Positions 24,306 through 32,092 of a stretch of DNA of 64,000 nucleotides are shown piece by piece. Below the pieces are notes generated by a model. The model was given only the letters and a program-made list of their open reading frames with translations, did not search any database and was not told the origin of the DNA. This stretch comes from Clostridiales bacterium (GTDB lineage: Bacteria > Bacillota > Clostridia > Saccharofermentanales > Saccharofermentanaceae). A program made the translations under genes and the position numbers. The stretch lies in NCBI GenBank assembly GCA_017428155.1, contig JAFRRJ010000020.1, positions 1-64,000 of the forward strand, read 5' to 3'. The number at the start of each line of letters is the position of its first letter. Position 1 is the first letter of the stretch.

Positions 24306-26342
24306 TTATTTCGCCCAGAAGTACACTTCAGTAACCGTATTGTTTTCGATCTTGATCACGGTGAAATCATATCTGTCAAAATGCCATTTATCAAAGAAAG
24401 CATTGATGCTATCTGTTAACCCTTCAGTCAGTGAAGTATCTGCAAAATTCTTTACTGCTGCATAGTCAGCTGATGACATTTCAGGTTTATCCGATGTGGG
24501 TAATTTCATAAGCGTATAGGCATCATATATTTTATAGTCGTTTGCAAGATTAACACTTATCAAATCATAGTATTTAATCAATGGATGATCCGTAGTCGTA
24601 AATCCTTTCCACGTATCAGATCCATCGACTTTACAGAAATTTATATATCCCCTATCTGTTGTTATATTAAAGCATTCTCCGGTATAGTTTGTTCCCGCAA
24701 ACGCAAACGGTTCCACTCCTATAGTTCCCATATCAATTATGGTTGCATTATTGTACCCATCCCATTCAGACAGGTCTAATGACTGCCCTATTGTAAGCGA
24801 AGCCAAATAATCTTTATCAACTTCTAATTGTGTCCATGGATAGAACGCACAAGATCCTTCTTCACCTTCCGGAGTCATAGATACCGTATAATAGCCATCC
24901 GGCAGTTCTGTTATATCAGAGTTGTACTTATCAACATCCGGAATAACGGATTTATCCAACATTATCAATCGCAAACTATATGTTACTGATGAATCTTTTG
25001 AACCAATAATCAAATCACATGCTTCATGAGTCTCATTAAAAGTGATTAGCGCTCTCATACCATATCTGATTTCTGAATCAATTTTGCTCGCATTGGAAAC
25101 AAGATATATTGTTTCAACATTTTCAGTGGTAGTAGATATAGTTATGTCATTCTCATCATCACAATTAACGGCATCATATAATAGAAACAGTGTATTGCCG
25201 TCGAAATAATATGAGCGCATCTCAGCATAATAATCGCCAAAATCATATTTCATATCAGATAGAGAATATCCATAAGGACTCCAATACTCCTCGTCATTGT
25301 TTGCTGAAGATTCTGATGCGCCTATATATTGAACAGATTCAAAGATATCCGAAGATTCACTTTGCTCTATATCATTTGAGGAAACTGAAACTTCAACCGT
25401 CTCTTGATTAACATCAATCAGTGAACAGCCAGCCATAGCCAATGCTGCCATTCCGGCAACAACAATCGAGGAAACACTGTATTTGCCAACATTTTTGATA
25501 TTCTTTATTCTCTTTTTCATAAAGCTTTCACCCCTTCCGTTCATAGCTGTTGATATATAAAAATTCCGTTTAGTTTCTTTTGTAAGCAATGCTAAAAGGA
25601 CTTTGCCGTATTCTATTTTTCTATCTTCTCCAAGCAATGATATGACTTCTTCATCACAAGCTAATTCACAATCTTCTTCAACTAACCTGAATGCATACCA
25701 AATAAGAGGATTAAACCAGTTCAAAGCAAGTACGATATAACGAATCAGAATCCACACATGATCAAGATGCTTATAGTGACAATACTCATGGCATATTGCG
25801 TATTCGGATGTATCGCTGTCTGCGACATCTTCATTAAGGTAAATACAGTTTCCTAACAGGAACGGTGCACTCGGATGATCCAGTTTAAATACTCTAAGAC
25901 CATATTGTTTATCCCGTTTTATAAATTGTCTTTTCCGCCTGCAGTACGAAATAAAACCAAAATTATAAACGGCCAGTACGACTATCAATGTGCCTGATAC
26001 TATCAACGAAGTGTTGCGGATTAGTACCTGCCAATCAATGGATTTCTTTTCAGATACCCGGTTTTCCATTTCATCATGGGTACTGCTTTGTATCGGCATA
26101 GGAATACCTTCAACGGTATTAACATCCGATACTTCAAATGTTTCAATTGCTTGTTCCTGAATAGTTATTTCTTTTGCAGGCAACGAAACATCTATTGTAA
26201 AAAACGGTGCAATGCACATGTATACCGGTATCAGGATCCATAAAGCGTATTGGAACTTCCTGCTGATCTTCTTATCTGCGAAAAACCTTATAGCAATTAT
26301 GGATGCCGTTAACAGAGATAACCCTAAAAAGTAGCGCAGCAT
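24306..26342 (-). CDS. BlaR1-type M56 metallopeptidase sensor
   Basis: A 678-residue membrane protein. Helices at about 3-20 and 32-52 and again near 112-132 flank the cytoplasmic zinc peptidase domain with HEYCH (185-189) and the second motif EEDCELACDEE (about 222-232). A helix near residue 290-305 ends in the lipobox-like sequence AMAGC. The remaining 370 residues form an external domain without a recognisable penicillin-binding fold. In BlaR/MecR systems ligand binding triggers cleavage of the repressor BlaI; the inducer here may not be a beta-lactam. It starts 1 nt after the BlaI-type gene, with which it is co-transcribed. Confidence 0.85.
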   Translation of the reverse strand: MLRYFLGLSLLTASIIAIRFFADKKISRKFQYALWILIPVYMCIAPFFTIDVSLPAKEITIQEQAIETFEVSDVNTVEGIPMPIQSSTHDEMENRVSEKKSIDWQVLIRNTSLIVSGTLIVVLAVYNFGFISYCRRKRQFIKRDKQYGLRVFKLDHPSAPFLLGNCIYLNEDVADSDTSEYAICHEYCHYKHLDHVWILIRYIVLALNWFNPLIWYAFRLVEEDCELACDEEVISLLGEDRKIEYGKVLLALLTKETKRNFYISTAMNGRGESFMKKRIKNIKNVGKYSVSSIVVAGMAALAMAGCSLIDVNQETVEVSVSSNDIEQSESSDIFESVQYIGASESSANNDEEYWSPYGYSLSDMKYDFGDYYAEMRSYYFDGNTLFLLYDAVNCDDENDITISTTTENVETIYLVSNASKIDSEIRYGMRALITFNETHEACDLIIGSKDSSVTYSLRLIMLDKSVIPDVDKYNSDITELPDGYYTVSMTPEGEEGSCAFYPWTQLEVDKDYLASLTIGQSLDLSEWDGYNNATIIDMGTIGVEPFAFAGTNYTGECFNITTDRGYINFCKVDGSDTWKGFTTTDHPLIKYYDLISVNLANDYKIYDAYTLMKLPTSDKPEMSSADYAAVKNFADTSLTEGLTDSINAFFDKWHFDRYDFTVIKIENNTVTEVYFWAK

Positions 26343-26343
26343 A

Positions 26344-26703
26344 TCAGTTCTCCTCTAATATCTTATGCAGCTCCTCAATCTCTTCCTTCGACAATTTCTC
26401 AGACTTGATCAGATTGGTGATCATAAGACCGACATTGCCGTTATATACCTTGTCCAAAAAGGAAGTAGTCTCCTCTAGCTCTGCTTCGGTTCTGTCTATC
26501 TTGGCAAAATAACGTCTTGTTCTGTTCTCTCTTGTGTAGTTAACTGCTTCCTTCTGCTCCATGCGATTGAGAAGTGTTATTATCGCATTTCTGCACCAGC
26601 CCGTATCATTACTGAAGAACTTAGTAAGCTCAGCTATAGTCATGGGCCCCTTATCCCATAAGCACGTTACAATTTTCCACTCGGCATCTGATAACTTGAT
26701 CAT
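26344..26703 (-). CDS. BlaI/MecI/CopY-family repressor
   Basis: A 119-residue winged-helix repressor starting at ATG 26701-26703 (MIKLSDAEWKIVTCLWDKGP), with GGAGG 5 nt upstream; longer readings run through its own operator. The recognition helix region TIAELTKFFSNDTGWCRNAI and the C-terminal dimerisation helices (KLSKEEIEELHKILEEN) are typical. It would repress itself and the peptidase gene 1 nt downstream until cleaved. A palindromic operator lies at 26721-26736. Confidence 0.88.
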   Translation of the reverse strand: MIKLSDAEWKIVTCLWDKGPMTIAELTKFFSNDTGWCRNAIITLLNRMEQKEAVNYTRENRTRRYFAKIDRTEAELEETTSFLDKVYNGNVGLMITNLIKSEKLSKEEIEELHKILEEN

Positions 26704-26720
26704 ACTGACCTCCGCAATTA

Positions 26721-26760
26721 GTATACACCTGTATACTTCGATGTTACTCTGATAGTATAC
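26721..26760 (-). promoter_or_regulatory. BlaI-type operator
   Basis: GTATAC-ACCT-GTATAC (26721-26736) with a further half site AGTATAC at 26754-26760, 18 bp upstream of the repressor start. Family operators share a TACA/TGTA-type dyad, which this matches (GTATACA and TGTATAC arms). Confidence 0.65.
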
Positions 26761-26794
26761 GTTTGTCAACCACACATTATGAAAACATTTTGAC

Positions 26795-26837
26795 CAACTA
26801 GAATCTTGATAAAAAATTATACGAATAACTCAAAGTC
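26795..26837. repeat. 43-bp direct repeat, left copy
   Basis: Matches 30064-30106 at 39 of 43 positions (shared core AATTATACGAAT then ACTCAAAGTC). The two copies bracket the sigma/anti-sigma and AbiE genes, as if that 3.2-kb block moved as a unit. No transposase is present. Confidence 0.65.
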
Positions 26838-26853
26838 TATTCTAATTCATATA

Positions 26854-26890
26854 AAAAACTGCCCAAGAGTTATCTCTGAAGGCAGTTTTT
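26854..26890 (-). terminator. Terminator after the anti-sigma gene
   Basis: AAAAACTGCC ... GGCAGTTTTT, a 10-bp stem with U-run potential on both strands, 32 nt after the stop at 26922. Confidence 0.75.
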
Positions 26891-26921
26891 CATTTTTCTA
26901 TTCCGTTTATCCAGGAAATTG

Positions 26922-27914
26922 TTATTCCATAAATGCCACTCCATTAATCTCGACACCGCTTATGTTATCCACATTAAGAACAGTGCCAAATTCAATGGAA
27001 AAGTTTCCGCTACCATACGCGCCGGTTATTATGATTCCATTAACAACTCCGGTTCCCAAGCCACGTACAGGTGAAGTATCGCCATCTGACAGAATTTCGA
27101 TGCGTTCACCGTCAGTAGCTATAACTACAAAGCTGTTCACTGCTGTTCCGATAATTTCATCGTTCTCAGGGTATACCCAATTCTCATCCAGCTGGCTGAC
27201 ACCATAAGGAGTAAGCGTTATTTCTGTACTATCTTCCGCATGAAGAGTTTTGGTTGGGACATTAGGCTCAGAAAGCAAATCAAAATATATGCCATCGTAA
27301 TAGGTATAATCCTCAACAACTGTATCCCCATAACCATCTGTCTCACCTGTCTTAACATATTCAAAAAACACTAATCTTATAGGGCGGGAAGCATCAATAT
27401 ATGAATTGTGCACAGGATATGAGAACTGCATTGAGATTTCATTTTCGCTCATTGCTTCTCCAAAAGATGCTTCAGAAGCGCCGCCAACAGGATATATCCA
27501 CTCACCTGTATCAGCATACACCAGTTTGCGAGTCATAGTTTTAAGGTGTTCCTTGGCATCATCGGTCAATGCTGTCATAGTGTAGACGCCCTTCGTAAAA
27601 TTGCCATCACACATCTCAACATCTACTGTAAGCTCAAATTTTCCATTGCTGACGGTGTATCCGTTTGCCAGCATGCTCTCCTCCAGCTTCTGCACACCAT
27701 CTTCTGAATAAAATATGCTTACTTTGTCACGATGTGTAATCTGTGTATAAGCAAATACACCAACAGACGCCATTGTTGCCACAAGCACCGCAGCGACGAT
27801 TCCAATGTTGATCTTTCTTCTGTTTAAATCATGAACTTTTGCATTACTCTGATACTCGGCAACATATCGCTCGTCGATTCCGCCTGTTATATTCATAAAT
27901 TCTTGTTCGTTCAT
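26922..27914 (-). CDS. Membrane anti-sigma factor-like protein (DUF4179-like)
   Basis: A 330-residue single-pass protein: cytoplasmic N-terminus (MNEQEFMNITGGIDERYVAE), one membrane helix (about residues 36-56, INIGIVAAVLVATMASVGVFA), and a 270-residue external beta-rich domain (e.g. KFELTVDVEMCDGNFTKGVY). The layout is that of clostridial anti-sigma proteins with a DUF4179-type sensor. It overlaps the sigma factor gene by 4 nt, which supports partnership: it would hold the sigma factor at the membrane until an external signal releases it. The classic ZAS zinc motif is not seen. Confidence 0.7.
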   Translation of the reverse strand: MNEQEFMNITGGIDERYVAEYQSNAKVHDLNRRKINIGIVAAVLVATMASVGVFAYTQITHRDKVSIFYSEDGVQKLEESMLANGYTVSNGKFELTVDVEMCDGNFTKGVYTMTALTDDAKEHLKTMTRKLVYADTGEWIYPVGGASEASFGEAMSENEISMQFSYPVHNSYIDASRPIRLVFFEYVKTGETDGYGDTVVEDYTYYDGIYFDLLSEPNVPTKTLHAEDSTEITLTPYGVSQLDENWVYPENDEIIGTAVNSFVVIATDGERIEILSDGDTSPVRGLGTGVVNGIIITGAYGSGNFSIEFGTVLNVDNISGVEINGVAFME

Positions 27915-28465
27915 ATTATTCCTTCCTTTCCTTTGATGTATTTTCTTAAGTCTTCTCTCATCCGATGCAGCATGGTTTTGACTTTGCTTTGTGAGAACCC
28001 TGTCCGCTTGGCAATATCTGAGATCGATTCGTTATACCAATACCGCCCCAAAAAGACTGCGCGCTTATCCTTTGGAAGAGTGGCAAGATACTCATTGATG
28101 CACTTAGAAAACTCTTCGCTTTGTTCTTCGGTAATGTTATTACTGTCGGGAATACACTCATTCATCTCTTGTGTCAGTTCCACAAGTTGAGCGGATCGTT
28201 TTTGCGCTGAGTTTTTCTTAATAACATCAAGAGCTGCATTACGGCAAAGAGCAGCAAGATAGGCAAACAGATTGTTCGGCCGATTAGGCGGAATAGTATC
28301 CCAAGCACGAACATATGCATCGTTGACACACTCTTCAGCATCTCTCGGATCTGAAAGAAACCTCAATGCAAATCTAAACAAACGGTCATTGTAACTTTTC
28401 ATAGATTCACTGATTGCTTTCTCATCCCTTGCAAAATACAAATCGATTATTCCTTTATCGTCCAA
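27911..28465 (-). CDS. ECF-type RNA polymerase sigma factor
   Basis: A 184-residue sigma-70 family protein: region 2 (SYNDRLFRFALRFLSDPRDA then EECVNDAYVRAWDTIPPNRP) and region 4 (YLATLPKDKRAVFLGRYWYN then ESISDIAKRTGFSQSKVKTM) with an HTH. It belongs to the clostridial ECF group paired with DUF4179 proteins. Overlap with the downstream gene is 4 nt. A GGAGG-type ribosome binding site precedes the start. Its target promoters are unknown, but autoregulation is likely. Confidence 0.88.
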   Translation of the reverse strand: MDDKGIIDLYFARDEKAISESMKSYNDRLFRFALRFLSDPRDAEECVNDAYVRAWDTIPPNRPNNLFAYLAALCRNAALDVIKKNSAQKRSAQLVELTQEMNECIPDSNNITEEQSEEFSKCINEYLATLPKDKRAVFLGRYWYNESISDIAKRTGFSQSKVKTMLHRMREDLRKYIKGKEGII

Positions 28466-28605
28466 TTCTCTATCACCTCCTTTCGCTCTTTCCCTATAAG
28501 TAGATTTTCATTCCGAATTGGTTACATATAATTTTGTGTACCAACAGTTTTTTCATTAAATCTACACACGCCAGCGGTTGATGTGTATGATCAGTGTAAT
28601 TTCTC

Positions 28606-28664
28606 TTGATTATCCCGTTTCTCATGATATTATAGTAGTTATACACACACATTTGCTTTGTGTG
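28606..28664 (+). promoter_or_regulatory. AbiE operon promoter and dyad
   Basis: -35 TTGATT (28606-28611), 16-bp spacer, -10 TATTAT (28628-28633), then an inverted repeat CACACA ... TTGTGTG (28646-28664) before the coding region. AbiEi antitoxins are known to repress their own operon through inverted repeats, so the dyad is a plausible operator. Confidence 0.5.
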
Positions 28665-28690
28665 AATGATTACTTAATAGAGGATACCTT

Positions 28691-29233
28691 ATGCTTTTAT
28701 CATATCAGGCATGCATAGATAATTACGGCAGCGATTATCAAATAAGGAAACATATAAAGAATGGAACTCTTTTTATGTTGGAAAAGGGTATTTATTCCAC
28801 ATCGAATTGTGTTTCTGAGAGTGATGTCATAATGCTAAAGTATCCAAAAACGGTCTATACGGGTGATAGTGCATATTTCTATCATTCACTTACGGATATA
28901 ATACCTGATCATCATTATCTGGCATCCAAACGGACAGATACAAGAATAAAAGATCCGCGTGTTGTTCAATCCTTCTTAAAAGACGATATCTTTGATGCCG
29001 GTATTACCGAGATGGAGTATAACAACTCGTTTATCCGAATCTATAACCGTGAAAGAATGCTAATAGAACTAATGCGTTTTAAAGCTAAAACACCGCTGGA
29101 TTACTATAAAGAGGTCATAAATAATTACCGCCAAATAATATATGAACTGGACTTTGGTTTGGTAGAAGAATATGCTGCTCTATTCAAAAACGGTTCAACG
29201 ATTATGGACATGATACAGATGGAGGTTCTGTAA
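28691..29233 (+). CDS. abiEi: AbiEi-like antitoxin / transcriptional regulator
   Basis: A 180-residue protein with an N-terminal winged-helix (SYQACIDNYGSDYQIRKHIK, NGTLFMLEKGIYSTSN) and a C-terminal AbiEi-type domain with PKTVYTGDSAYFYHSLTDII and NRERMLIELMRFKAKT. It precedes and overlaps the toxin gene by one base (TAATG). In type IV AbiE systems this protein neutralises toxin action and represses the operon. Plus-strand location against the element's trend marks it as a self-contained cassette. Confidence 0.82.
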   Translation: MLLSYQACIDNYGSDYQIRKHIKNGTLFMLEKGIYSTSNCVSESDVIMLKYPKTVYTGDSAYFYHSLTDIIPDHHYLASKRTDTRIKDPRVVQSFLKDDIFDAGITEMEYNNSFIRIYNRERMLIELMRFKAKTPLDYYKEVINNYRQIIYELDFGLVEEYAALFKNGSTIMDMIQMEVL

Positions 29234-30036
29234 TGAATCTGAATGAGGAAATCACAAAAATCAAAGCATCAGGATATAGCGAACTAAATGCTCAATCTAA
29301 GCTGGGACAAGATATCGTTCTGAAAGCAATCTCAGATAGCGGAATGGCTCGCAATGCAACCATAAAAGGTGGAGTTGTTATGCGCAGCATTTCCGGAGAT
29401 GCCCGCCGTGCTACACAGGATCTGGACCTGGATTTTATAAGATATTCCATATCTGATGATTCAATCCGCCGCTTTGTCGGAAAACTCAACTGCATTGATG
29501 GTTTAATAATTAAACTTAATGGCAATATAGCAGGTCTCAATCAGCAAGACTACAAGGGAAAACGAATTCACCTATCTGTTACTGATACAGAAGGGACCAC
29601 AATCTCATTAAAGATGGATATCGGTGTTCATAATGACCTTTCCATCGAACAGGAAGAATTCGCATTTGATGTCGGATTTCAGGATGATGCTGTAAGCCTT
29701 CTTATTAACTCGCCAGCACAAATGATCACAGAAAAACTCAAATCAATGCTCAGATTTGGAAGTCGAAACACTCGATACAAGGATGTCTTCGATATTTGTT
29801 ATCTAAGCGAACGAGTAAATACAGCACAATTAATTGAATGCATTAATAAGTATATTTTTGCAGATGAGTCTCTCAGAAACGTTAATGATATGAATTCTAT
29901 CGTAAATAGAATCGAGCGTATGTTTAACAACCCTGCGTATTTAATGGAACTACGAGCATCCGACAAGAACTGGCTCGATATCTCAGCAGATGAAGCAATG
30001 GAAAAGATAATATCCTTTCTAAACGGGTTAACGTGA
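29233..30036 (+). CDS. abiEii: AbiEii/AbiGii-type nucleotidyltransferase toxin
   Basis: A 267-residue nucleotidyltransferase-like protein. Motif I is in IKGGVVMRSISGDARRATQD with the metal-binding LDLDFIRY just after; later LKMDIGVHND and the helix with PAQMITEKLKSMLRFGSRNT, KDVFDICYLSE are typical of the AbiEii family. These toxins transfer nucleotides to tRNA or block growth after phage infection. It is paired with AbiEi immediately upstream. Likely roles are phage defence and stabilisation of the element. Confidence 0.85.
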   Translation: MNLNEEITKIKASGYSELNAQSKLGQDIVLKAISDSGMARNATIKGGVVMRSISGDARRATQDLDLDFIRYSISDDSIRRFVGKLNCIDGLIIKLNGNIAGLNQQDYKGKRIHLSVTDTEGTTISLKMDIGVHNDLSIEQEEFAFDVGFQDDAVSLLINSPAQMITEKLKSMLRFGSRNTRYKDVFDICYLSERVNTAQLIECINKYIFADESLRNVNDMNSIVNRIERMFNNPAYLMELRASDKNWLDISADEAMEKIISFLNGLT

Positions 30037-30063
30037 GTTCTTCAAAGCGCATCATAAATGCGG

Positions 30064-30106
30064 CAACTAGGATCTAGATAAAGAATTATACGAATGACTC
30101 AAAGTC
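30064..30106. repeat. 43-bp direct repeat, right copy
   Basis: Matches 26795-26837 at 39 of 43 positions. It begins 28 bp after the AbiEii stop and closes the block containing anti-sigma, sigma and AbiE genes. Confidence 0.65.
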
Positions 30107-30135
30107 AACCACGGAAAATCATTAAATACCATTAC

Positions 30136-30280
30136 GAGTTGAGAACAGTGAGCATTCAAAGCTCTATGAGTTTTGAACACTCACCGCTTCACAACTCTCC
30201 ATTATTGAACGTTTCTAAGCCTTCCGCGCTAACGCTTGGATTGCCACCCATGACTTGAGGAGGCGTAACTCCTCAAGTCA
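30136..30280. terminator. Double hairpin between AbiE and relaxase genes
   Basis: A long imperfect hairpin at 30136-30197 (arms starting GAGTTG and ending CAACTC, loop region GCTCTATGAG), and a perfect 12-bp stem TGACTTGAGGAG-GCGTAA-CTCCTCAAGTCA at 30251-30280. They lie between convergent genes and probably act as a two-way terminator; the first hairpin is unusually long for that purpose. Confidence 0.55.
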
Positions 30281-30304
30281 CGGCCGGCGGGAATTTAAGA
30301 AAGA

Positions 30305-31660
30305 TTATCTGACTCTTTTCCGCTGTAGTCCTCTTATTTGTTCCTCATGCTCAAACACAATCAGGATTCTAAGTTCCAGACACTTTTCTCTGATTTCCAT
30401 ATACTCACTAAGAATATCATTACAAAGTCTGATTTCTTTCCGAAGATCACGCATCATTTCATTTTTTTCCTTAGCTGATAATCTAAAAATATACGCGTAT
30501 CCCGGGTTTCCAAGTTTCTCTTCCTTGGATGCCCTGATATATAGATCTCTTTTTTGTTTGCGAAGCGACGATAATTCCTCTTGTAAGTAAGCCTTATATG
30601 AAATAACATCCTCATAGGATTTAAGTCCTCGATTGCTTACAAAACGTCGTTTTTCTTCAAAACGCTCTATCTTTGCAATATCTTCCCTAAGATAGTATGG
30701 TATACGCCTTACATAACCCGGTCTTTTGATCTGCAGGCTGAGAAAACGCCCATAATACCTGTATGACGAACAGATTGACCTTGGCTCATGATATCTGAAG
30801 CTTCGCCTAACCTTCTTGGGCGGAGGTGGAAATAATCGTCCGTATGTCCTGTTGGGAGAACGCAGACGTTCTTTGATCTCCGGAAAATCATATCCAGGGC
30901 CGAGTTTATCAAAACGAAAACATTTTTGAGTCCCAAAAGGCTTAAGTTTAGGATGAACAAGCGGTTCACCTTTACTGTTGTAAAGATATACTTCATAACC
31001 CAATCTCTTCATATTATCGAAGAAATCATAGTTGAAGCCTGAAGCTGCGATTGCTCTGTCAATGTCTGTTCTGATTGTGGATCTGATAGTAGGATTTCCT
31101 TCAAGCTCGGCTTTATATTCTCCATAATTCTTGCCTTTTCCGGAGGTTTTGCAAACGGAAAGATCATATTTAACACAGAGCGCATCACTATAGTTCCGCA
31201 TATCCATATAATCCTGTTTTGTTCTACAGAATTTCTTACCGCCATCAACCGGAACAGTATTGATCACAAAATGATTGTGAATATGATTATCTTTATCCAA
31301 ATGCGTAGCAACTAGAACTTGGTATTTTCCACCCCAGAGCTCCTGTGCTAACTCCATACCTATATCGTGGGCCTGTATAGGAGTAATATCATCTTCCGGC
31401 GCGAAAGACTGATACCCATGGTATGCGGTTATTCCACCGGTCTTGCCAAAGTATTCTTTAAGTGTGTTCATGTCTTGAGCAGCATTTTTAACGGAACAGT
31501 TGATTGCATCAACCAAAACATGTACTGTCTCAGTTTCCTCATCCGCCGAGACATCCTCCGGCAGTATGCCTGCCGGAAGTGTCGTTTTCTTCGGATTCTT
31601 GATATAGTTGATTACTTTGACAACATTTCCTCTTATACTCCATAAAGATGTTGTTGCCAT
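30305..31660 (-). CDS. MOBP-type relaxase of element A
   Basis: A 451-residue relaxase related to 16633-18027. The N-terminus MATTSLWSIRGNVVKVINYI holds the likely nucleophile Tyr19, and the metal-binding histidines are in ATHLDKDNHIHNHF (His120, His126 or 128, His130). The shared block AYHGYQSF and the middle HPKLKPFGTQKCFRFDKLGP match the B relaxase (HPKLRLP ... LDSLGPGYGLGDF). The C-terminal half is basic and coiled. It overlaps mobC by one base. No coupling protein is encoded. Confidence 0.88.
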   Translation of the reverse strand: MATTSLWSIRGNVVKVINYIKNPKKTTLPAGILPEDVSADEETETVHVLVDAINCSVKNAAQDMNTLKEYFGKTGGITAYHGYQSFAPEDDITPIQAHDIGMELAQELWGGKYQVLVATHLDKDNHIHNHFVINTVPVDGGKKFCRTKQDYMDMRNYSDALCVKYDLSVCKTSGKGKNYGEYKAELEGNPTIRSTIRTDIDRAIAASGFNYDFFDNMKRLGYEVYLYNSKGEPLVHPKLKPFGTQKCFRFDKLGPGYDFPEIKERLRSPNRTYGRLFPPPPKKVRRSFRYHEPRSICSSYRYYGRFLSLQIKRPGYVRRIPYYLREDIAKIERFEEKRRFVSNRGLKSYEDVISYKAYLQEELSSLRKQKRDLYIRASKEEKLGNPGYAYIFRLSAKEKNEMMRDLRKEIRLCNDILSEYMEIREKCLELRILIVFEHEEQIRGLQRKRVR

Positions 31661-31986
31661 TATGAGATTACCTTCTTTCTGATTTCTGTTATCAACTTGT
31701 AGATTTCATCTCTCAAGTCGATCAGGAATTCCGTGCTGTGACGGTACCCTGAATTCTCTTTTCGTGCTATCTGGTTTACATTGTTCCCCAGATGCGAGAG
31801 CTCTGTCAGGAGATCGGTCACCTCAGCTTGAGGTTTCTCCCTTATTACGACTCCCTTGGAAGCTTTTCTTAAAAATTCGCTTCTTGTAAGTCCTGACTTT
31901 TTCACTCTCGCATCGAGTTCTTCCTTCTCTTTTGGGGTAACAAAAAACTTTATTTCTTCGCTTCTTACTCGGTTGCGTTTTACCAT
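31660..31986 (-). CDS. mobC: MobC-like relaxosome protein, element A
   Basis: A 108-residue protein with an N-terminal RHH-like segment (IKFFVTPKEKEELDARVKKS, GLTRSEFLRKASKG) and the MobC motif ELSHLGNNVNQIARKENSG. It lies directly downstream of the oriT-like hairpins and overlaps the relaxase start by one base. It is equivalent to 18029-18352. Confidence 0.85.
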   Translation of the reverse strand: MVKRNRVRSEEIKFFVTPKEKEELDARVKKSGLTRSEFLRKASKGVVIREKPQAEVTDLLTELSHLGNNVNQIARKENSGYRHSTEFLIDLRDEIYKLITEIRKKVIS

Positions 31987-32018
31987 AAACTTACCTCTCT
32001 TTTTAGCTAAGCCAGGGG

Positions 32019-32075
32019 TTTAAGGGATCCCCCTTAAAGTGTCTGTGTGGCTACACAGACGATGCTTGCTAAACC
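32019..32075. other. Candidate oriT of element A
   Basis: Hairpin TTTAAGGG-ATCC-CCCTTAAA (32019-32038), 2 nt, then GTCTGTGT-GGCT-ACACAGAC (32041-32060), followed by GATGCTTGCTA, similar to the nic-like GTAGCCTGCTA of element B. Same order and spacing as 18412-18463; both second hairpins are 20 nt long. Confidence 0.6.
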
Positions 32076-32092
32076 TATAACAATTCGGATTT

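Noticed and set aside
24306..25526. Separate lipoprotein starting at an internal Met near residue 275 of the M56 protein
   Set aside because: The lipobox-like AMAGC follows a helix, but the frame is continuous with the peptidase and this layout is common in clostridial BlaR1-type proteins; a second start is possible but unsupported.
30251..30280. CRISPR-like or integron attC repeat
   Set aside because: Only a single copy of the inverted repeat, no spacer array, and no integrase motif of the integron type; it behaves as a terminator hairpin.
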